DNA of 64,000 bases from Sphingomonas sp. RIT328 (GCF_000632225.1 NZ_JFYV01000005.1:1-64000); one strand, 5' to 3'. Positions 8,086 through 17,083 are shown, counted from the first letter of the stretch. Numbers and translations are program-made. Notes: generated by a model from the letters alone, not told the origin.

Positions 8086-9528
8086 TCAGGAATGATTGCC
8101 GGCGAGCAGGGCGTGCCAGTCGCGTGCGTCCGCGGCACGCGCCGCGGCGGTGATCGCGGCAAGCAAAGGCGGATCGCCGGCGACCTGCGGCGGCAGGCCG
8201 ATGCCGGCTTCGGCGAGGCGGCGGACCAAGGTCGCCGGCTCCGCGCCCTGTGCCGCGGCGGTGAGCTGGGCCGCCGCCGGATCGATGATCGCGACCCCTT
8301 CACGGCTGCGCTGGAGCAGGAAGGCGATCCAGCCGCCGAGCGCGGCGACGACATGGCGCGGCATCCGTCCGGCGGCGCGATGCGCGGCGAGCGTGTCGCC
8401 GAGCCGGTAGGGCAGCTTCTGCGACCCGTCGATCGCGATCTGGTCGAGCCGGTGGACGATCGCCGGGTTGCGGAAGCGCGCGAGCACCGCGGCGCGATAG
8501 CCGTCGAGGTCGAGCCCCGGCACCGTCGGCAGCATCGGCATGATGTCGTCGCGGATCATCGCGTCGACGAACCGGGCGAGCGCCTCGTCCGCCATCGCCG
8601 CCGCGACGCTGGCATGGCCGCGCAGCAGCCCGAGATAGGCCAGCGTCGAATGCGCGCCGTTGAGGATGCGCAGCTTGGCCTTCTCATATCCCGCGACGTC
8701 GCCGGTCAGCGTCGCGCCCGCCGCGGCGAGATCGGGTCCCGCCTGCCCGACATCCTCGATCACCCATTGGGTGAACCGCTCGCGCTGGATGGCGGCGCGA
8801 TCCTCCAGCCCGATTTCCGCGGCGACGCTGGCGTATAGCGCCTCGTCGGCTGCCGGGGTGATCGAATCGACCATCGTCGACGGCACCCGCACCTGGCCCG
8901 CGATCCAGTCGGCCAGTCCCGCGTCGCGCCTCCGCGCAAAGGCGACCAGCGCGGCGTGGAGCTTGGCGCCGTTGCTGGCGAGATTGTCGCACGGCATCGG
9001 CACGAACGGCCGCACACCCGCGTCGCGCCGCGCGGCGAGCCCGGCGACGATCCAGCCGACCACGCTCGCCGGCACTGCCGCCCCGGCGAGATCGTGGACG
9101 ATATCGGGATGCGCCACGTCCAGCGTGCCGTCGCCGGCGAGGCAATAGCCCTTCTCCGTCACCGTCGTCGTCACCAGCGCGACGGCGGGATCGGCGAGCA
9201 GCCGGTGCGTCTCCGCCGCGGCATCGGGGGCGAGGAAGCGGCGGTGCGCGCCGATCACCCGCAGCACCGGCTCGGCATCGCGGATCGCCAGCGTGTAGAG
9301 CCCGTCCTGCGCGGCGAGCGCGTCGATCGTCGAGCGGCTGCGCATCGACACCGCGGCGATCCCCCAGCGCGGATCATGGTGCAGGATCGTGTCGATATAG
9401 GCGGCCTGGTGCGCGCGGTGGAAGGCGCCGGGGCCGAAGTGGACGATGCCGACGCCGTCGCCCGGCGGCGCGGGCGGCGTGACGCCGGCGGGCAGACGGT
9501 CGATCGTGCTGCGGGTCAATCGGGTCAC
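8086..9528 (-). CDS. uxuB: Mannitol dehydrogenase family; likely fructuronate reductase
   Basis: A 480-residue member of the long-chain mannitol dehydrogenase family, which includes D-mannonate oxidoreductase (UxuB), mannitol 2-dehydrogenase and tagaturonate reductase. It has the N-terminal Rossmann motif IVHFGPGAFHRAHQAAY and the catalytic segment with a conserved Lys in KLRILNGAHSTLAYLG. The neighbours uxaC and kdgK supply the steps before and after fructuronate reduction, so the UxuB role is the best reading; without that context mannitol dehydrogenase would be possible. The start is GTG. A 14-bp palindrome about 40 bases upstream matches one in front of uxaC. A mannonate dehydratase (uxuA) is not in the window. 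Confidence 0.85.
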   Translation of the reverse strand: MTRLTRSTIDRLPAGVTPPAPPGDGVGIVHFGPGAFHRAHQAAYIDTILHHDPRWGIAAVSMRSRSTIDALAAQDGLYTLAIRDAEPVLRVIGAHRRFLAPDAAAETHRLLADPAVALVTTTVTEKGYCLAGDGTLDVAHPDIVHDLAGAAVPASVVGWIVAGLAARRDAGVRPFVPMPCDNLASNGAKLHAALVAFARRRDAGLADWIAGQVRVPSTMVDSITPAADEALYASVAAEIGLEDRAAIQRERFTQWVIEDVGQAGPDLAAAGATLTGDVAGYEKAKLRILNGAHSTLAYLGLLRGHASVAAAMADEALARFVDAMIRDDIMPMLPTVPGLDLDGYRAAVLARFRNPAIVHRLDQIAIDGSQKLPYRLGDTLAAHRAAGRMPRHVVAALGGWIAFLLQRSREGVAIIDPAAAQLTAAAQGAEPATLVRRLAEAGIGLPPQVAGDPPLLAAITAAARAADARDWHALLAGNHS

Positions 9529-9567
9529 AGGGTCTGCCTCTCGTCACTGTCCCGTCGCCGCGGGCGT

Positions 9568-9581
9568 AGATACCGGTGTCA
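9568..9581. promoter_or_regulatory. Putative LacI-family operator in front of uxuB
   Basis: On the minus strand the site reads TGACACCGGTATCT, a partial palindrome around CCGG. It sits about 40 bases upstream of the uxuB start codon. It shares the first ten bases, TGACACCGGT, with the site in front of uxaC. LacI-type repressors bind such CG-centred palindromes, and the regulator gene lies between the two sites. Prediction only. Confidence 0.65.
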
Positions 9582-9658
9582 TCGCTCATGACGCACCGCC
9601 GCGGCGGGCGCAAGCCGCGGCGCTGGCGAAGCCCGCCGCGCGTCGCTACGGTTGCGCG

Positions 9659-10669
9659 ATGCGCAGCTCCGGCCAGCCGACGATCAACGATGTGGCGCGG
9701 CTGGCGGGCGTGTCGAAGAAGACGGTGAGCCGCGTCATCAACGATTCGCCGCTGCTCCATGCCGAGACGCGCCGCCGGGTCGAGACGGTGATCCGCGAGC
9801 TTGGCTACGTCCCCAACCCGCAGGCGCGCGCGCTGGCGCTGCGGCGCAACTTCCTGATCGGCCTGGTCCACGACAACCCCAATGCGCAGACGGTGATGAA
9901 CGTCCAGCAGGGGATGCTCGACGGCTTGCGCGGCACCGAATTCGAGCTGGTCGTCCGGCCGATCGACCGCGCCGCGCCGACGATGCTCGACGATCTGCGC
10001 CACGTGCTCGAGCGCCAGCGGCTGTTCGGCGTGCTGCTGATGCCGCCGATCAGCGAGGATGACGCGATCGCCCGGCTGTGCGAGGCGCTCGGCTGCCGCT
10101 ACGTGCGGATGGGGTCGGCGCTGCTCGACACGCCGGCGCGGATGGTCGCCTCCAACGACCGCGTCGCGGTGGCGGAGGCGGCGGCGCATCTGCTCGCCAG
10201 CGGCCATCGCCGCATCGGCTTCATCGGCGGCCCGGCCGGATTCCGCTCGGCGCACGAACGCCGTGCCGGCTTCGAGGCGGCGCTTGCCGCAGCCGGGCTG
10301 GCGTTGGGCGAGGCGCAGGTCGCGGCGGGCGACTATAGCTTCGCCGGCGGGCAGGCGGCGGCGGCGCGGCTGCTCGACGCCGATCCGCGACCGACCGCGA
10401 TCTTCGCCTGCAACGACGAGATGGCGGCGGGCGCGCTGCACGCGGCGCGGGCGCGCGGGCTGGCGGTGCCCGACGATCTGTCGATCATCGGCTTCGACGA
10501 CAGCGCGATCGCCGCGCACCTCTGGCCGCCGCTCACCACCGTCCGCTGGCCGAGCCGGACGATGGCCGCCGCCGCCGCGCGCAAGCTGATCGAGGACGAG
10601 GCCACCGTACCGACGCATTTCCCGTCGGCGCTGATCCCGCGTGGATCGGTCGCGCCGCCGCGGTGCTAG
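9659..10669 (+). CDS. LacI-family transcriptional regulator of the hexuronate cluster
   Basis: A 336-residue repressor-type regulator. The N-terminal helix-turn-helix TINDVARLAGVSKKTVSRVIN (about residues 8-28) and hinge YVPNPQARALA are canonical LacI; the rest is a periplasmic-binding-protein-like sugar domain ending in IPRGS. The start ATG was chosen because it gives the usual short lead before the helix-turn-helix; longer upstream frames have no homology. It stands between divergent uxuB and the uxaC-kdgK pair, each preceded by the motif TGACACCGGT, so it probably controls both. The effector is likely a pathway intermediate, by analogy only. Confidence 0.92.
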   Translation: MRSSGQPTINDVARLAGVSKKTVSRVINDSPLLHAETRRRVETVIRELGYVPNPQARALALRRNFLIGLVHDNPNAQTVMNVQQGMLDGLRGTEFELVVRPIDRAAPTMLDDLRHVLERQRLFGVLLMPPISEDDAIARLCEALGCRYVRMGSALLDTPARMVASNDRVAVAEAAAHLLASGHRRIGFIGGPAGFRSAHERRAGFEAALAAAGLALGEAQVAAGDYSFAGGQAAAARLLDADPRPTAIFACNDEMAAGALHAARARGLAVPDDLSIIGFDDSAIAAHLWPPLTTVRWPSRTMAAAAARKLIEDEATVPTHFPSALIPRGSVAPPRC

Positions 10670-10729
10670 CTCGCCCCGGCACCATTGCCCTGACCCTCCT
10701 GCGCGCCGCAAGCCGGTTGCGCACCAACC

Positions 10730-10743
10730 TGACACCGGTTACC
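10730..10743. promoter_or_regulatory. Putative LacI-family operator in front of uxaC
   Basis: The sequence TGACACCGGTTACC lies about 33 bases before the uxaC start. Its first ten bases equal those of the site before uxuB, at a similar distance from the start codon, which argues against chance. It probably overlaps the uxaC-kdgK promoter. Confidence 0.65.
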
Positions 10744-10775
10744 ACGCCGGCCCATAACGCGACGGAGAGTGCGTC

Positions 10776-12194
10776 ATGACCCGCAGCCTCGACCTGCATC
10801 CCGACCGGCTGTTCCCTGCCGACCCCGATACCCGCGCCATCGCGCGCACGCTCTACGCGACGGTCGCCGACCTGCCGATCGTCAGCCCGCACGGCCATAC
10901 CGATCCTCTGTGGTTTGCCGACGACCGGCCGTGGACCGACGCGACCAGCCTGCTGCTCTCGCCCGACCATTATCTGTTCCGCATGCTCTACAGCCAGGGC
11001 GTCGACCTCGACGCGCTGGCGATCCCGCGCAAGGACGGATCGGTCAGCGCCGATCCGCGCGCGGCGTGGCGCCTGCTCGCCGATCACTATCATCTGTTCC
11101 GCGGTACGCCGTCGCGGATGTGGCTCGACCACGTCTTCGCCGAGGTGTTCGGCTTCAACGTCGCCTTCGAGCCGGCCACCGCCGATCTCTATTACGACAT
11201 GATCGCCGAGAAGCTCGCCACCGATGCCTTCCGGCCGCGTGCGCTGTTCGACCGTTTCCGCATCGACTTCCTCGCCACCACCGAAGGCGCGCACGACAGT
11301 CTCGACGCGCACCGGCGCATTCGGGAGAGCGGCTGGGGCGGGCGGGTCGTTACCACCTATCGGCCCGATGGCGTGATCGACGTCGAGCACGAGCAATTCC
11401 CCGCCGCGCTGCGCCGCTTCGCCGAGCTGACCGGCGAGGATGTCTATGGCTGGCAGGGCTATCTCGCCGCGCACCGCAAGCGCCGCGCCGATTTCCGCGC
11501 CGCCGGTGCGACCGCGACCGATCACGGCCACCCCACCGCCGCCACCGCCAATCTGACTCCGGCCGAATGCGAGGCGCTGTTCGCCCGCATCACCGGCGGC
11601 AGCTGGACGCCGGCCGATGCCGAGCTGTTCCGCGCGCAGATGCTCACCGAAATGGCGGCGATGAGCGTCGAGGACGGCATGGTGATGCAGATCCACCCCG
11701 GATCGGTGCGCAACCACAATGCCGGACTGTTCGCCAGCCACGGCCGCGACAAGGGTGCCGACATCCCCGGTCGCACCGACTACGTCCATGCCTTGAAGCC
11801 GTTGCTCGACCGGTTCGGCACCTCGACCGACCTGTCGATCATCCTCTTCACGCTCGACGAGAGCGTCTATGCCCGCGAACTTGCGCCGCTCGCCGGTCAT
11901 TATCCGTGCCTCAAGCTCGGTCCGGCCTGGTGGTTCCACGACAGTCCGGAGGGGATGCGCCGCTTCCGCGAGATGACCACCGAGACCGCCGGTTTCTACA
12001 ATAGCGTCGGCTTCAACGACGATACGCGCGCCTTCCTGTCGATCCCGGCGCGGCACGACGTCGCGCGGCGGGTCGATTGCGGCTTCCTCGCCCGCCTCGT
12101 CGCCGAGCACCGGCTCGCGGACTGGGAGGCGGCGGAGCTGGCGCAGGAGCTGACCAGCGGCCTCGTCCGCCGCGCCTATCGAATCGATCGCTGA
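10776..12194 (+). CDS. uxaC: Glucuronate isomerase (uronate isomerase)
   Basis: UxaC converts D-glucuronate to D-fructuronate and D-galacturonate to D-tagaturonate. The 472-residue protein has the amidohydrolase-fold metal motif HGHTDP near residue 39, the segments VMQIHPGSVRNHN and RTDYVHALKPLLDRFG, and the C-terminal AWWFHDSPEGMRRFRE and GFNDDTRAFLSIPARHD, all characteristic of uronate isomerases. Length matches the family (about 470). The ATG is preceded by GGAGAG. It is followed after 10 bases by kdgK, forming an operon. Confidence 0.96.
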   Translation: MTRSLDLHPDRLFPADPDTRAIARTLYATVADLPIVSPHGHTDPLWFADDRPWTDATSLLLSPDHYLFRMLYSQGVDLDALAIPRKDGSVSADPRAAWRLLADHYHLFRGTPSRMWLDHVFAEVFGFNVAFEPATADLYYDMIAEKLATDAFRPRALFDRFRIDFLATTEGAHDSLDAHRRIRESGWGGRVVTTYRPDGVIDVEHEQFPAALRRFAELTGEDVYGWQGYLAAHRKRRADFRAAGATATDHGHPTAATANLTPAECEALFARITGGSWTPADAELFRAQMLTEMAAMSVEDGMVMQIHPGSVRNHNAGLFASHGRDKGADIPGRTDYVHALKPLLDRFGTSTDLSIILFTLDESVYARELAPLAGHYPCLKLGPAWWFHDSPEGMRRFREMTTETAGFYNSVGFNDDTRAFLSIPARHDVARRVDCGFLARLVAEHRLADWEAAELAQELTSGLVRRAYRIDR

Positions 12195-12204
12195 GGGAAC
12201 GACC

Positions 12205-13215
12205 ATGGGCAAGCTGCTCGCCTTCGGGGAAATCATGCTGCGGCTGTCGCCGCCGGGGCGCGAATTGCTGCTCCAGTCGCCGCGCTTCGACGTGTGGGTC
12301 GCCGGGGCGGAGGCGAATGTCGTGACCGCGCTGGCGCGGCTCGACCATGACGTCGGGCTGGTCAGCATGGTGCCGGACAATGATCTCGGCCGCTCGGCGA
12401 TCGCGACCTTGCGCGGCCATGGCGTCGACACGCGGACGATCCAGGTCGGCGGCGAGCGGATGGGGTTGTATTTCGTCACCTCGGGCGCGGGGATGCGCGC
12501 CACCGACGTCGTCTACGATCGCGCGCATTCGAGCTTCGCCGCGGCGCCGGTCGCTGCATGGGACTGGGATGCGCTGTTCGACGGCGTCGACTGGTTCCAT
12601 TTGTCCGGCATCACCCCGGCGCTCGGCCCGGTGCCGGCGGAGAGTGCGATCGCGGCGGCCCGCGCCGCGGCGGCACGCGGCATCCCGATCTCGTTCGACG
12701 GCAATTACCGCGCCAAATTGTGGGAGCGGTGGGACAGCGACCCGCGCGGCATCCTCACCCGACTGGTCGAACAGGCCGATCTGGTGTTCGGCAATCATCG
12801 CGACATCGCGCTGCTGCTGGATCGCGACTTCGCCGGTCATGACGGCGAGCAACGCCGCCGCGACGCGGCCGAGGCCGCCTTTGCCGCTTTCCCCAAGCTG
12901 ACCACGATCGCCTCGACCGCGCGGCATGTCGAGACGGTCGACCTGCACCGCATCTCGGCGCGGGTCGATACGCGCGACGGCCATGCGCAGACCGACGAGG
13001 TGGTGCTCGCGGGGATCGTCGACCGGATCGGCGGCGGCGACGCCTTTGCCGCGGGTGTGCTGCACGCGTTGCGCGGCGGCGGCGACAGTGCCGCGGCGGC
13101 GGCGACGGGCCTCGCGCTGACCGCGCTCAAACATTCGCTGCCCGGCGATGCGGCGCTGTTCCGCCAGGCGGACATCGACGCCTATCTCGCCGGCGGGCTC
13201 GACGTCCGCCGCTAG
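12205..13215 (+). CDS. kdgK: 2-keto-3-deoxygluconate kinase (PfkB family)
   Basis: A 336-residue PfkB-type sugar kinase. The N-terminal GEIMLRLSPP and GAEANVVTALARLDHDVGLV, and the C-terminal catalytic motif DRIGGGDAFAAG with the base Asp, mark it as the ketodeoxygluconate kinase group. It phosphorylates 2-keto-3-deoxygluconate, the product of mannonate or altronate dehydration, and so completes the upper hexuronate path begun by uxaC and uxuB. The ATG is preceded by GAGGGAACG. The aldolase (eda) that would follow is not in the window. Its stop overlaps the convergent rarD stop by four bases. Confidence 0.93.
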   Translation: MGKLLAFGEIMLRLSPPGRELLLQSPRFDVWVAGAEANVVTALARLDHDVGLVSMVPDNDLGRSAIATLRGHGVDTRTIQVGGERMGLYFVTSGAGMRATDVVYDRAHSSFAAAPVAAWDWDALFDGVDWFHLSGITPALGPVPAESAIAAARAAAARGIPISFDGNYRAKLWERWDSDPRGILTRLVEQADLVFGNHRDIALLLDRDFAGHDGEQRRRDAAEAAFAAFPKLTTIASTARHVETVDLHRISARVDTRDGHAQTDEVVLAGIVDRIGGGDAFAAGVLHALRGGGDSAAAAATGLALTALKHSLPGDAALFRQADIDAYLAGGLDVRR

Positions 13216-14093
13216 GCGGCGCGCGCCCGCTGGATGCTGCTCCATGCGTAGAGGCCGCAGCCGAGCCAGATCAGCGCGAAGGTGGCGAGCTGCGTCGCGG
13301 TGATCGGCTCGCGATAGACCAGCACCGCTTCGAGGAATTGCAGCGTCGGCGCGATGAACTGGAGCAGCCCCATCGTCGTATAGCGCAGCCGCTTCGCCCC
13401 CGCCGCGAACAGCAACAGCGGCGCGGCGGTGACCGGGCCGGCGAGCAGCAGCAGCGTGGTCAGCCAGCCGTCATGCCACAGCACCGCGCTGCCGCTCCGC
13501 TCCGCCTGGACGAGGATCGCCAGCGCGAAAGGCGTGAGGATCAGCGTCTCCAGCGTCAGCCCGCCGAGCGCGTCGATGTGCGCGACCTTGCGGATCAGCC
13601 CGTAGAATCCGAAGCTCAGCGCCAGCACCAACGACACCCACAGCGCCCCGCCGCCACCCCCCGCGAGGATCGCGACGCCGATCCCGGCGACGATCACCGC
13701 CGCCGCCTGCACGCGGCTGAGCCGCTCGCCGAGCAGCACCATGCCGAGCGCGACGTTGAGCAGCGGATTGATGAAATAGCCGAGGCTCGCCTCGACCAGA
13801 TGATCGTTGCTGATCGCCCAGATATAGACGAACCAGTTGACTGCGATCAGCGCCGCGCTCGCCGCCAGCAACATCAGCACCCGCCCGCGCGCCGCGGCAA
13901 GCAGCGCCGGCCCGCGGCGCGTCGCGACGACGATCGCGAGGAGCAGCAGCAGCGACCAGAGAATGCGGTTGGCGAGCACCTGCACCGGCGCCACCGCCGC
14001 CAGCATGTGCAGATAGAAGGGCAGCAGCCCCCAGAGGATATAGGCGCCGCCGCCGTAGAGGAGGCCCTGGCGCGCGTCGGACGGTCCGGTCAT
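13212..14093 (-). CDS. rarD: EamA-family permease RarD
   Basis: A 293-residue membrane protein with about ten hydrophobic helices in two EamA repeats. The signatures YGGGAYILWGLLPFYLHML near the N-terminus, NWFVYIWAISNDHLVEASLGYFINPL in the middle and FIAPTLQFLEAVLVYREP near the C-terminus are typical of RarD. The family is annotated for chloramphenicol sensitivity but the transported substrate is unknown. A longer open frame upstream is rejected because homology begins at the ATG chosen here (MTGPSDARQG). Confidence 0.9.
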   Translation of the reverse strand: MTGPSDARQGLLYGGGAYILWGLLPFYLHMLAAVAPVQVLANRILWSLLLLLAIVVATRRGPALLAAARGRVLMLLAASAALIAVNWFVYIWAISNDHLVEASLGYFINPLLNVALGMVLLGERLSRVQAAAVIVAGIGVAILAGGGGGALWVSLVLALSFGFYGLIRKVAHIDALGGLTLETLILTPFALAILVQAERSGSAVLWHDGWLTTLLLLAGPVTAAPLLLFAAGAKRLRYTTMGLLQFIAPTLQFLEAVLVYREPITATQLATFALIWLGCGLYAWSSIQRARAA

Positions 14094-14210
14094 GCGCCGG
14101 CTGTGCGACGTTCGTTGCCGCCGCGCAACAAAGTCCGACATGGCACTGGCGTTGGTTGACTTTGCCGCCCGCGCTTTTCCTCGACCCGATAGCCGTCTAG
14201 GGCGACCGGC

Positions 14211-14441
14211 ATGACCAGCGGCATGCTCCACGACCTGTTCCTGTCGACGCTGATCAAGCAGGCGGGCGGCAACCGCCGTCGCTGGCGATTGGTGATCGGC
14301 GAAATCCGCCTCTACGATCCGGCGACACACGCGCATTGCAACTGGGCGGTGACGCCGACGGGCTCGGCGACCGAGAACGACATCGTCGAGCGGATCGCGG
14401 ACGACCTGCGCCTGCGCCACCCGATCGTCACCGCGGGCTGA
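14211..14441 (+). CDS. Small conserved-looking protein of unknown function
   Basis: A 76-residue soluble protein: basic N-terminal half (GNRRRWRLVIGEIRLYD) then a threonine-rich segment and an acidic/charged helix (TENDIVERIADDLRLRHP). The composition is protein-like rather than the Arg/Pro-rich look of shadow frames, and nothing competes with it on either strand. No function is recognised. A second ATG at codon 5 is possible. Confidence 0.55.
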   Translation: MTSGMLHDLFLSTLIKQAGGNRRRWRLVIGEIRLYDPATHAHCNWAVTPTGSATENDIVERIADDLRLRHPIVTAG

Positions 14442-14518
14442 CCGACGGCCGCGACGCGCGCGGTTCGTCGCCGAGGCCGCTACCATGATCCCGTGGGGCC
14501 GGCAGGGATCAGGTCGTC

Positions 14519-14815
14519 GTGAACATCGGCAAGGTGTTGAGAGATGCCGTCTTCGTCATGGCGTCGGCCGGCGTCGCCGGTCTGATCGTGGTCTGTTCGA
14601 CGGAACGCTATGACGGGATGATCGGCGAGGTCGATCCGGACGGCAGCCGGCTGACGCTATGCTCCATCCCGACGGACCCGGATTCGTCGCGCATGCCGGT
14701 ATCCGTCGTGGTGCTGATACCCGCGCTGATGCTGGCGGGAATCAGCGCCCGTCCGGTGCGGCGCCGATATCGCATCGCTATCAGCCTGGCCGTGCTGGCG
14801 CTGTGGATTTATTGA
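14519..14815 (+). CDS. Small predicted membrane protein
   Basis: A 98-residue protein with a hydrophobic N-terminal helix (VFVMASAGVAGLIVVC), a polar middle with two further cysteine/proline-containing stretches, a second helix (SVVVLIPALMLAGI) and a third at the very C-terminus (IAISLAVLALWIY). The start is GTG preceded by GGGATCAGG. No family is recognised and the gene stands alone. It could be a non-conserved frame, but the alternation of hydrophobic and basic segments looks like a real membrane protein. Confidence 0.5.
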   Translation: MNIGKVLRDAVFVMASAGVAGLIVVCSTERYDGMIGEVDPDGSRLTLCSIPTDPDSSRMPVSVVVLIPALMLAGISARPVRRRYRIAISLAVLALWIY

Positions 14816-14919
14816 TTCTTCGTCCGGTTCGCCGGCTGTGCCGCGTGAGGGCACAGGCGGTCGTCCGCGGCGAGCGGGTCACGCATCCGACACGGGCCGG
14901 ATGCGCCAGCCGCGGGGGA

Positions 14920-15390
14920 TCAACGGTCGAGCGACTCGCGCAGCGGCAGTGCCGCGATCTCGCCGAGCCAGGTGCGGATCGTGCTGCGGCCGAGCGGGCT
15001 CAGCGCCAGCATCGTTACGCGGCGGTCGCTGATGTCGTCGCTGCCATCGACCAGCCCGCGATCCTGCAACAGCTTGATCCAGCGCAGCGCGGTGGTGCGC
15101 GGCACGCCGGCGGCGGCGCAGCAGGCGTTGGTCGTCACCGTCGCGCCGTTGATCCCCTCGGCGAACAGGAACAGCATGATGTCGAGCCCGGGATTGGCGA
15201 ACAGCGACGCCTCGAGATGCGTGCCGAGCTTGCGCCGCGCCGCGGTGATGCTCGTCGCCAGCGTCGCGAGCCGGGCGACCTCCGGGTCCTGCCCATCGAT
15301 CATCGGCGAAGCGGGCAGGCCGGCGAACGATCTGCTACCGGCGTCGACACCGCCAGGAAATGTGAAATCGTCGCGTACTCCGGCACCCAT
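14920..15390 (-). CDS. Winged-helix transcriptional regulator (MarR-like)
   Basis: A 156-residue protein with a winged helix in its second half: TTNACCAAAGVPRTTALRWIKLLQDRGLV is the recognition region and DRRVTMLALSPLGRSTI the wing, a layout like MarR/DUF-type regulators of Sphingomonads. The ATG chosen has GGGAGC about ten bases upstream; an upstream TTG would add 19 residues without homology. Targets are unknown; it is divergent from a gamma-carbonic anhydrase gene, 230 bases away. Confidence 0.75.
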   Translation of the reverse strand: MGAGVRDDFTFPGGVDAGSRSFAGLPASPMIDGQDPEVARLATLATSITAARRKLGTHLEASLFANPGLDIMLFLFAEGINGATVTTNACCAAAGVPRTTALRWIKLLQDRGLVDGSDDISDRRVTMLALSPLGRSTIRTWLGEIAALPLRESLDR

Positions 15391-15620
15391 CGTGATCGTC
15401 GCTCCCGTAGACGCAGCAGGGCATAGCCGGAGCAGGTCCGAAATCAAGCTGCTACGTCAGTATCGGCGCAGCGCGACCGTCGTGTCTGGCGGTCGCTGCC
15501 GTGCGAATCATAGTGCTAACGCTACCAGACGCCGCTGTCACCCGCTTGCTGCACTGGACGCGAAGGATGGCAAGGGATTACCGCCCGTTTGGCCGGATCG
15601 CGGCGGTGGGGAGGGTTTCG

Positions 15621-16142
15621 ATGAGCTGTTACCGACTGGATGACGCCGCACCGGCGCTGGGAGAGGATGTATTCGTCGCGCCGGGCGCGCACGTCATCGG
15701 CCGGGTGACGCTGGGCGAGCGCGCGTCGGTGTGGTTCGGCGCCGTCATCCGCGGCGACAATGATCCGATCACGATCGGCGCGGAGAGCAATGTCCAGGAC
15801 GGCGCGATGATCCACGCCGATCCGGGCGCGCCGGCGACGATCGGCCGCGGCGTGACGATCGGCCATCATGCGATCGTCCATGGCGCGACGGTCGGTGACC
15901 ATAGTCTGATCGGCATGGGGGCGACGCTGCTCAACCGTGCGGTGATCGGTGCGGAATCGATCGTCGGCGCGCAGGCGCTCGTCACCGAGGGCAAGGTCTT
16001 TCCGCCGCGCACGCTGATCGTCGGGGCGCCCGCCAAGGCGGTGCGGCCGCTGACCGAGGCGGAGGTCGCGGGGCTGCGCGCCTCGGCGGCGACCTATGTC
16101 GCCAATGCGCGCCGCTATGCCGCGGGGCTGTCGCCGGCATAA
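15621..16142 (+). CDS. Gamma-carbonic anhydrase family protein (left-handed beta-helix)
   Basis: A 173-residue hexapeptide-repeat protein of the YrdA/CaiE group. Repeats such as VIGRVTLGERASVWFGAVIRGD, IGAESNVQDGAMIHAD and IGHHAIVHGATVGDHSLIG carry the zinc-binding histidines and the conserved RGD and Gln. The ATG at 15621 was chosen because it has GGGGAGGG just upstream and yields the family length; the open frame extends 40 codons further without homology. Its 3' end overlaps a convergent hydrolase gene by 28 bases. Carbonic anhydrase activity is not assured in this branch. Confidence 0.9.
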   Translation: MSCYRLDDAAPALGEDVFVAPGAHVIGRVTLGERASVWFGAVIRGDNDPITIGAESNVQDGAMIHADPGAPATIGRGVTIGHHAIVHGATVGDHSLIGMGATLLNRAVIGAESIVGAQALVTEGKVFPPRTLIVGAPAKAVRPLTEAEVAGLRASAATYVANARRYAAGLSPA

Positions 16143-17083
16143 TGCGCCGCGGCGTCGCGGATGAAGGCGGCGGTCCGGTCGGGCTGGGTGATCGGCAGCA
16201 TATGGCCGCCGTCGATCAGCTCGATGCGCGCGCCCGGAATCGTCGCCGCGGTGCGCGTGCCGTGCAGCGTCGCGCTGAGGATCGCGTCGCCGCGGCCGAA
16301 CAGGATCGCCGTCGGCACGGTCAGCGTCGGATAGCGCGCGACGATCGCGGCGATCTCGTCCCCGGCGGCGGCGAGATCGGCGGCGGCGGCGGCGATCGCG
16401 GTGGGGCGGAGCGACAGCGCGCCGCCGCCGCGGGTGGCGAAATCGGCGGGTGCCTCCTCCGGCGCGAAGACCGCGGCGACCGTCCGCGCCGTGGTGAGCT
16501 GGCCAAGCGGCGTCGCCACCGTCTCCGCGACGATCCGGCGCAGCGCCGGCGGGATCACCGCCAGTCCGACGAAGGCGGCGGGGACGGACTGCGGCTGGGT
16601 GAAGGGGGCGATGAGCGCGAGGCCGCGGATCAGCTCGGGCCGCTGCGTCGCCAACGCCAGCGCGACCGCGCCGCCGAGCGAATGGCCGACGATCAGCGGC
16701 CGGTCGAGCCCGAGCGTGGCGATGAACCGCCCGACGATCTCTGCCTGCGCCGCGATACCCGGCGTCGTCCCCTCGTCGGCGGTCGAATAGCCCGATCCCG
16801 GCCGGTCGAGCAGGAGGACGCGATGCGTCTCGGCGAGCCGGTCGAGCAGGGCATAGCGGAAGTTGCGCAACTGTCCGCCGAGGCCGTGGACCATGACGAT
16901 CGTCGGCCCGCTGCCGCGATCGACATAATGGAGCCGTGCGCCCTCCACCTCGAGATAGCGGCCGTCGGGCGGCACCCGTCGTTCGACCTCAGCCGCGACG
17001 TGGCGCGAATAGAGCGACAGGCCGATGCCGCCCGCGCCTGCGCCGGCCAGTGTTGCGAGACCCCAGCGTAACGCGCGCTTCAT
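16115..17083 (-). CDS. Alpha/beta-fold hydrolase, membrane-anchored or exported
   Basis: A 322-residue protein. Residues about 5-26 form a Gly/Ala-rich hydrophobic segment that could be an uncleaved anchor. The hydrolase core shows the oxyanion segment MVHGLGG, the dehydrogenase-like LLLDRPGSGYS, the nucleophile elbow GHSLGG and the late Asp and His in FGRGDAILS and DGGHMLP, so the triad is complete. Similar to haloperoxidase/epoxide-hydrolase-like proteins; substrate unknown. Confidence 0.88.
   Translation of the reverse strand: MKRALRWGLATLAGAGAGGIGLSLYSRHVAAEVERRVPPDGRYLEVEGARLHYVDRGSGPTIVMVHGLGGQLRNFRYALLDRLAETHRVLLLDRPGSGYSTADEGTTPGIAAQAEIVGRFIATLGLDRPLIVGHSLGGAVALALATQRPELIRGLALIAPFTQPQSVPAAFVGLAVIPPALRRIVAETVATPLGQLTTARTVAAVFAPEEAPADFATRGGGALSLRPTAIAAAAADLAAAGDEIAAIVARYPTLTVPTAILFGRGDAILSATLHGTRTAATIPGARIELIDGGHMLPITQPDRTAAFIRDAAAHYAGDSPAA

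Noticed and set aside
10533..12503. A 656-residue minus-strand frame over uxaC
   Set aside because: uxaC has full-length family motifs on the plus strand; the minus frame has none.
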